Part shown: in pieces, positions 24,761 to 29,003 of the stretch
Position numbering within the stretch: the first letter of the stretch is position 1
Layout of the letters: the number at the start of each line of letters is the position of its first letter
Assembly: GCA_964566025.1 (NCBI GenBank)
Contig: CAZMHF010000025.1
Location: 1 to 29,003, forward strand
Length of the DNA stretch: 29,003 nucleotides
Reading direction: 5' to 3'
Source of the DNA: RGIG8306 sp964566025
GTDB lineage: Bacteria > Bacillota > Clostridia > Lachnospirales > Lachnospiraceae
Translations under genes and position numbers: made by a program
The notes under the pieces: model-generated
The model's input: only the letters and a program-made list of their open reading frames with translations
Told to the model about the DNA's origin: nothing
Database searches by the model: none

Positions 24761-25771
24761 ATGGCAAAAATTTATTATCAACAAGATTGTGACCTATCAT
24801 TATTAAAGGATAAAACGATCGCAGTAATCGGTTATGGAAGTCAAGGACATGCTCATGCACTAAATGCAAAAGAGTCAGGATGTCATGTTATTATCGGTCT
24901 ATACGAAGGAAGCAAATCTTGGGCAAAAGCAGAAGCAGCGGGATTTGAAGTGTACACAGCATCAGAAGCAGCTAAAAAAGCAGATATTATCATGATCTTA
25001 ATCAATGATGAAAAACAAGCAAAAATGTACAACGAAAGCATCGCACCAAATCTTGAAGAAGGCAATGCAATTATGTTTGCACATGGTTTTGCGATTCACT
25101 TTGGTCAAATTGTACCACCTAAAAACGTGGATGTATTGATGATTGCACCAAAAGGACCTGGACATACCGTTCGTGGTCAATACGAAGAGGGAAAAGGCGT
25201 TCCTTGTCTTATTGCTGTTCATCAAGATGCAACTGGAAAAGCTCATGACATTGGTCTTGCTTATGCACTTGCAATTGGTGGAGCTAGAGCAGGTGTTCTT
25301 CAAACAACATTTAAAGAAGAAACAGAAACAGATCTTTTCGGCGAGCAAGCTGTATTATGTGGTGGTGTAACTGCATTAATGCAATGTGGTTTTGAAGTAT
25401 TAGTTGAAGCTGGATATGAGCCAGAAAGCGCTTATTTTGAATGTATCCATGAAATGAAGCTTATCGTAGACCTAATTAACGAAAGTGGATTTGCTGGTAT
25501 GCGTTATTCAATTTCAAACACAGCTGAATATGGTGATTATATAACAGGACCTAAAATTGTTACAGAAGATACAAAGAACGCTATGCGTCAAGTACTAAAA
25601 GATATTCAAGAAGGCGTATTCGCTCGTAACTGGTTACTTGAGAATCAAATTGGATGTCCAAACTTCAACGCTATGAGAAGAATCGGTGCAGAACATCAAT
25701 TAGAAAAGGTAGGAGCAGAGCTTCGTAACCTTATGAGTTGGACAGGAAAGAAAAAATTAATCGATAACTAA
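24761..25771 (+). CDS. ilvC: Ketol-acid reductoisomerase (class I)
   Basis: IlvC converts acetolactate or acetohydroxybutyrate to the dihydroxy acids of valine, leucine and isoleucine synthesis. The 336-residue length is that of class I enzymes with a single C-terminal knotted domain. The Rossmann motif GYGSQGHAHA is at 24-33, and the cofactor loop that follows reads GLYEGSKSW (46-54). MIAPKGPGH (about 127-135) and the magnesium-site region DLFGEQAVLCGG (about 190-201) are standard. GGAGG lies 14 bases before the ATG. A hairpin follows the gene, so ilvN-ilvC form a two-gene unit. Confidence 0.97.
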   Translation: MAKIYYQQDCDLSLLKDKTIAVIGYGSQGHAHALNAKESGCHVIIGLYEGSKSWAKAEAAGFEVYTASEAAKKADIIMILINDEKQAKMYNESIAPNLEEGNAIMFAHGFAIHFGQIVPPKNVDVLMIAPKGPGHTVRGQYEEGKGVPCLIAVHQDATGKAHDIGLAYALAIGGARAGVLQTTFKEETETDLFGEQAVLCGGVTALMQCGFEVLVEAGYEPESAYFECIHEMKLIVDLINESGFAGMRYSISNTAEYGDYITGPKIVTEDTKNAMRQVLKDIQEGVFARNWLLENQIGCPNFNAMRRIGAEHQLEKVGAELRNLMSWTGKKKLIDN

Positions 25772-25804
25772 TAAATTGCAAATTTATATGTCATGGAGTA
25801 TATT

Positions 25805-25836
25805 AACAGGAGCAGATGAGATCTGCTCCTGTTTTA
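25805..25836 (+). terminator. Terminator after ilvC
   Basis: A perfect 13-bp stem (25805-25817 with 25821-25833) closes a GAG loop and is followed by a short TTA-TT tail. The strong stem compensates for a poor T run. Confidence 0.7.
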
Positions 25837-25855
25837 TTGGTTGATATCCAAAGTC

Positions 25856-26022
25856 AATTCGGATACTCGAAATCCGCTTCGCTACTTTTTCGCATTGTGC
25901 AACAATGCGCTGGTAACCCTTCCCAGCAGCTTCGCTGCTATTTCAGTGGGAGCTTGAACTCCCACTGAAACAAGGAAGTTCCACCCACCGCCTAAGAGGC
26001 GGGGGACTTCCTTGGGAGGTTA
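25856..26022 (-). repeat. Structured repeat element, copy C (most complete)
   Basis: Read on the minus strand, the closing stem pairs 26022-26014 with 25924-25914 (two-base bulge). The first arm has a perfect 9-bp base (26014-26006 with 25979-25971) and a GC-rich tip, CCGCCT/AGGCGG. The second arm pairs 25970-25959 with 25952-25941 around TTCAAG. The small hairpin AGCAGC-GAA-GCTGCT spans 25939-25925. A 43-base insert with a perfect 8-bp hairpin (25909-25891) and an AGTAGCGAAGC stretch follows, ending in CGAGTATCC (25869-25861). The 304-base gap between ilvC and the LysR gene holds only this element, the ilvC terminator and a weak 6-bp hairpin (26055-26069). Confidence 0.9.
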
Positions 26023-26075
26023 ACTTAAGAGAAGAGGATTGCTTCATTTAGAAGAAACGGATAGTTTCTCAAAAG

Positions 26076-26984
26076 TTATAGAAAATCCTTTGTTGCCATA
26101 TCACTAATAAAGGATAGGAAGCTTTCTGTTGAAGGTGTCATCGGAGTTGAATTCGATACCACAAAACCAAGAGAGCGTTGTGGAATAGGCTTTTCAAGAG
26201 GCAATTCTACAAGTTTTTTTGTTTCAAGTTCCTCTTTTACACATTCTTTAATACAACACCCAACGCCAAGTCCAATTTTGGCTAATTCTACGAGTAAATC
26301 CATTGTCGAAACTTCAAGTACATGGTCCAAAATAAAATGGTTGTCATGTAAGTAGGCATCAACATAATGGCGAGTGAGATTTTTATTGTCGAGTACCATA
26401 ATGTTGCCCTTTTCAAAAATATCTGCATCATTTCCCTCTCGAAGATGAAAGTTTTCGAGATATTTTGGACTGCATACAAATACATCATGGATATCTGTTA
26501 ACGGAATAAAATCAGTGGTTTTTGTCATTTTAACTTTTGGAATTAGTGCAATATCAATATGCTGTTGTTCTATAAGTTGTATGGTTTGAGCAGATGGCTG
26601 GTTCACAATAGTAATTTTGACATGAGGATGCTTATTAATAAAGGATTCAAGGTAAGGAAGTAAGATATATTTACACAATGTCGTACTGACACCAATACGA
26701 ATATGTCCAACGCCTAGTTTTTGTGTGCGTAATAATTCTTGTTCGCCACGCCAAATCGAATCAAAGGCTGTATGAATATGCTCATAAAGTAAAGCACCCT
26801 CAGAAGTTAATGTAACGCCACGAGAGTTCCGTATAAATAAAGTGGTATTTAATATTGATTCTAATCGACTAACAGATTTACTAATAGCAGGTTGACTAAT
26901 GTACAATTCACGCGCTGCCTTTGAGATATTGCCCGTATTGGCTACCACATAAAATATATGATAAAGCGATAAGGATTTTTCCAT
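26076..26984 (-). CDS. LysR-family transcriptional regulator
   Basis: The 302-residue protein has an N-terminal winged helix-turn-helix (about 1-60) with the diagnostic GNISKAARELYISQPAISKSVSRLE. A linker helix and an effector-binding domain (about 90-295) follow, with the usual hinge (IRIGVSTTL near 95). An AGGAGG site precedes the ATG. It is transcribed divergently from leuC-leuD across a 182-base gap, the classic layout for a LysR protein that controls its neighbour. I infer that it regulates leuCD and perhaps ilvNC in response to a pathway intermediate. The effector is not identifiable from the sequence. Confidence 0.93.
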   Translation of the reverse strand: MEKSLSLYHIFYVVANTGNISKAARELYISQPAISKSVSRLESILNTTLFIRNSRGVTLTSEGALLYEHIHTAFDSIWRGEQELLRTQKLGVGHIRIGVSTTLCKYILLPYLESFINKHPHVKITIVNQPSAQTIQLIEQQHIDIALIPKVKMTKTTDFIPLTDIHDVFVCSPKYLENFHLREGNDADIFEKGNIMVLDNKNLTRHYVDAYLHDNHFILDHVLEVSTMDLLVELAKIGLGVGCCIKECVKEELETKKLVELPLEKPIPQRSLGFVVSNSTPMTPSTESFLSFISDMATKDFL

Positions 26985-27068
26985 GTGATCCTCCTAATTT
27001 GATGTTTGATTAATAATTGTATCATAACATAGAAGAGGATGAAAGAAAAGAGAAGTTATATAAAAAAG

Positions 27069-27092
27069 TTATATCAAGCATAGATAATATGT
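27069..27092 (+). promoter_or_regulatory. Possible LysR operator upstream of leuC
   Basis: TTATATCAA (27069-27077), ATAGA (27080-27084) and ATGT (27089-27092) occur near -60 of the leuC promoter and contain the dyad TATC-N7-GATA (27072-27086). The repeat AGTTATAT occurs at 27054-27061 and 27067-27074, 13 bases apart. A similar set lies before ilvN. The rest of the gap is AT-rich. Confidence 0.4.
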
Positions 27093-27106
27093 ATTTGAAT
27101 TATAGT

Positions 27107-27134
27107 TTGAATCGTGATAGGATTTTATTATACA
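27107..27134 (+). promoter_or_regulatory. Promoter of leuC-leuD
   Basis: TTGAAT (27107-27112) and TATACA (27129-27134) have a 16-base spacer. The weak match is consistent with an activator-dependent promoter. AGGAGG lies at 27154-27159. Confidence 0.5.
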
Positions 27135-27166
27135 AAATATGAACTGTTTTATTAGGAGGTATTCCG

Positions 27167-28432
27167 ATGGGAATGACAATGACTCAAAAAATATTGGCTA
27201 AGGCAGCAGGACTTGATGTTGTTGAGGCAGGGCAATTAATCGAAGCAAATTTAAGCTTAGTATTGGGAAATGATATTACATCTCCTGTGGCAATCCATGA
27301 GATTGAAAAAGTACATAAGCAAGGTGTTTTTGATAAAGACAAAATTGCGCTAGTACTAGATCACTTTGTACCAAATAAGGATATTAAATCCGCCGAACAT
27401 TGCAAATGTGTTCGGAATTTCGCAAAAGAAAATGATATTACCAATTTCTTTGATGTTGGAGAGATGGGAATTGAACATGCATTATTACCTGAAAAGGGAT
27501 TGGTTGTGGCTGGAGACGTTGTAATTGGCGCAGATTCTCATACTTGTACATATGGTGCGCTTGGTGCATTTTCAACAGGTGTTGGAAGTACCGATATGGC
27601 AGCAGGGATGGCAACAGGCAAGGCGTGGTTTAAAGTGCCATCAGCTATCAAGTTTAATCTAATTGGAAAACCTTCAAAATGGGTTAGCGGTAAGGATGTA
27701 ATACTTCATATTATCGGTATGATCGGCGTTGATGGAGCCCTATATCAATCTATGGAGTTTGTTGGCGAGGGAATCAAAAATTTGTCCATGGATGACCGTT
27801 TTACAATTGCCAATATGGCTATTGAAGCGGGCGGAAAAAACGGTATTTTCCCAGTTGATGACAAAACAATTGATTATATAAAAGGTCACTCAGATAAAGA
27901 ATATACGATATTTGAAGCAGATGAAGATGCCGTGTATGAAGCAGAGTATACCATTGATTTATCAACATTAAAATCAACGGTTGCATTCCCACATCTTCCA
28001 GAAAATACAAGAACAATTGATGAAGTAGGAGATGTAGCGATTGATCAAGTTGTGATTGGTTCTTGTACAAATGGACATATTGAGGATTTACGTTGTGCAG
28101 CAGAAATTCTTAAAGGACAAAAAGTAAAAAAAGGCTTGCGTTGCATTGTCATTCCTGCAACTCAAAAGATTTATTTAGAGGCAGTTGATGAAGGCTTAGT
28201 GCATATTTTTATTAATGCAGGTGCCATTGTGAGTACCCCAACCTGTGGACCTTGTTTGGGAGGTTATATGGGTATTTTGGCGGAGGACGAGCGTTGTGTT
28301 TCTACAACAAATCGTAACTTCGTAGGTCGTATGGGCCATGTAAAATCAGAAGTGTATTTAGCGAGTCCAGCTATTGCGGCGGCAAGTGCCATTACAGGAA
28401 AAATTTCAGCTCCACAAGAGCTTGGTTTATAG
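27167..28432 (+). CDS. leuC: 3-isopropylmalate dehydratase, large subunit
   Basis: LeuC with LeuD isomerises 2-isopropylmalate to 3-isopropylmalate in leucine synthesis. The 421-residue length is that of the shorter, archaeal/clostridial-type LeuC. The [4Fe-4S] ligands of the aconitase fold are C300 (GSCTNGH), C360 and C363 (TPTCGPCLGG). DHFVPNKD, GADSHTCTYGALGAF and the late GRMGH segment are standard. The AGGAGG site precedes the ATG. leuD follows after nine bases. Confidence 0.96.
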   Translation: MGMTMTQKILAKAAGLDVVEAGQLIEANLSLVLGNDITSPVAIHEIEKVHKQGVFDKDKIALVLDHFVPNKDIKSAEHCKCVRNFAKENDITNFFDVGEMGIEHALLPEKGLVVAGDVVIGADSHTCTYGALGAFSTGVGSTDMAAGMATGKAWFKVPSAIKFNLIGKPSKWVSGKDVILHIIGMIGVDGALYQSMEFVGEGIKNLSMDDRFTIANMAIEAGGKNGIFPVDDKTIDYIKGHSDKEYTIFEADEDAVYEAEYTIDLSTLKSTVAFPHLPENTRTIDEVGDVAIDQVVIGSCTNGHIEDLRCAAEILKGQKVKKGLRCIVIPATQKIYLEAVDEGLVHIFINAGAIVSTPTCGPCLGGYMGILAEDERCVSTTNRNFVGRMGHVKSEVYLASPAIAAASAITGKISAPQELGL

Positions 28433-28441
28433 GAGGTTGAT

Positions 28442-28924
28442 ATGCAAGCAAAAGGTAAAGCATTTAAATTTCATGATAATGTTGATACAGATGTTATTAT
28501 TCCAGCAAGATACTTAAATTCATCAGATCCAGCAGAGCTAGCGAAGCACTGTATGGAAGATATTGATGCGACGTTTATTGAAAAGGTCAGCAATGGTGAT
28601 TTAATTATTGCAGGAAAAAACTTTGGCTGTGGCTCATCTCGTGAGCATGCACCAATAGCGATTAAAGCGGCTGGTGTTAGTTGTGTGATTGCACAAACCT
28701 TTGCCCGTATTTTTTATCGCAATGCAATCAATATAGGTCTTCCAATTATTGAATGCAATGAAGCGTACGAGGGCATTAGTGAAGGTGATGAAGTGGAAAT
28801 TGATTTTGATAGCGGCATGATTTATAATCGCACAACAAATCAATCGTTTAAGGGACAAGCATTTCCACCTTTTATGCAAAAAATTATTGCGGCAGATGGA
28901 TTGATAAATTATATCAACGGCTAA
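28442..28924 (+). CDS. leuD: 3-isopropylmalate dehydratase, small subunit
   Basis: The small subunit carries the swivelling domain that completes the active site. The 160-residue short form fits the partner LeuC type. It has the DNVDTDVIIPARYL opening (about 13-26), the hallmark GCGSSREHAP (about 61-70) and the FARIFYRNAINIGLP block. GGAGGTTGAT precedes the ATG. The next pathway gene (leuB) would be expected just beyond the window. Confidence 0.96.
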   Translation: MQAKGKAFKFHDNVDTDVIIPARYLNSSDPAELAKHCMEDIDATFIEKVSNGDLIIAGKNFGCGSSREHAPIAIKAAGVSCVIAQTFARIFYRNAINIGLPIIECNEAYEGISEGDEVEIDFDSGMIYNRTTNQSFKGQAFPPFMQKIIAADGLINYING

Positions 28925-28931
28925 TTTTTGC

Positions 28932-28960
28932 TTACACTAAGCATAATTTTGTGCTATATT
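28932..28960 (+). promoter_or_regulatory. Candidate promoter for the next gene
   Basis: TTACAC (28932-28937) and TATATT (28955-28960, preceded by TGC) have a 17-base spacer. The expected start falls at an imperfect hairpin (28967-28990). The gene it would serve lies outside the window. Confidence 0.4.
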
Positions 28961-29003
28961 CTATTCAGTAGCGAGCAGTGGCTCATTACTATAGAAAAAA
29001 TTT

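Noticed and set aside
1..26022. Inverted repeat copies A and C as ends of a 26-kb composite transposon
   Set aside because: The interior is core pyrimidine, purine, pyruvate and amino acid metabolism with no transposase. A third copy and a relic lie inside. Dispersed repeats explain the pattern better.
27054..27074. Tandem AGTTATAT pair as a repeat array or CRISPR remnant
   Set aside because: Only two 8-base units in AT-rich DNA, and no spacers or cas genes. Kept only as possible regulator half-sites.
26985..27166. T-box or leucine attenuator before leuC
   Set aside because: No T-box core or leucine-codon leader is present, and the divergent LysR gene offers a simpler regulator.

Overview
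The window is low-GC, Gram-positive chromosomal DNA. Strong AGGAGG-type ribosome binding sites, a 1179-residue pyruvate:ferredoxin oxidoreductase, an NAD-linked PyrK/PyrD pair and a long-form PyrF point to an anaerobic clostridium, most likely Lachnospiraceae (inference from gene content and style, not from a marker gene). A run of 10 Ns at 10927-10936 shows the source is a gapped draft assembly. Most of the window is orderly core metabolism.

Layout. 1-3761: structured repeats, a broken small secreted-protein gene, and a three-gene MacB/FtsX-type ABC transporter. 3846-8619: the pyr operon pyrC-pyrF-pyrK-pyrD-pyrE, behind a promoter carrying two abutting perfect palindromes. 8630-11339: a 50-residue membrane protein, a VanZ-family protein and an M29-type metallopeptidase with a long N-terminal extension, closely packed after pyrE. 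11329-15991: the purine operon purK-purE-purM-purN-purD with its own promoter inside the end of the peptidase gene. 15988-16794 (minus): a two-domain GNAT acetyltransferase. 16864-18998: an acyltransferase of the alcohol-acetyltransferase/condensation-domain fold, overlapping a polytopic membrane protein. 19146-22787: nifJ with a consensus promoter. 22894-24063: an MFS transporter. 24148-25771: ilvN-ilvC. 26076-26984 (minus): a LysR regulator divergent from leuC-leuD (27167-28924), which probably continues into leuB beyond the window.

How the genes fit together. pyrC/F/K/D/E and purK/E/M/N/D supply steps of pyrimidine and purine synthesis, and nifJ makes acetyl-CoA and reduced ferredoxin from pyruvate. 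ilvN/ilvC and leuC/leuD cover parts of branched-chain amino acid synthesis and are probably controlled by the LysR protein, because a similar AT-rich motif sits near -60 of both the ilvN and leuC promoters.

The least ordinary feature is a dispersed, non-coding, structured element. Copy A is at 1-105 (its 5' part lies outside the window), copy B at about 252-374, copy C at 25856-26022 on the minus strand, and a shrunken relic D is at 5226-5276. Copies B and C fold into the same multi-branched form: a closing stem, a long first arm, a hairpin with a UUCAAG loop, a small GCAGC-GAA-GCTGC hairpin, then a CGAGTATCC box. Their stems differ by paired, compensating changes. Copy B has split the signal-peptide region of a small secreted-protein gene, and relic D forms the last codons and stop of pyrC. 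I cannot assign the element to a known RNA or transposon family by eye.
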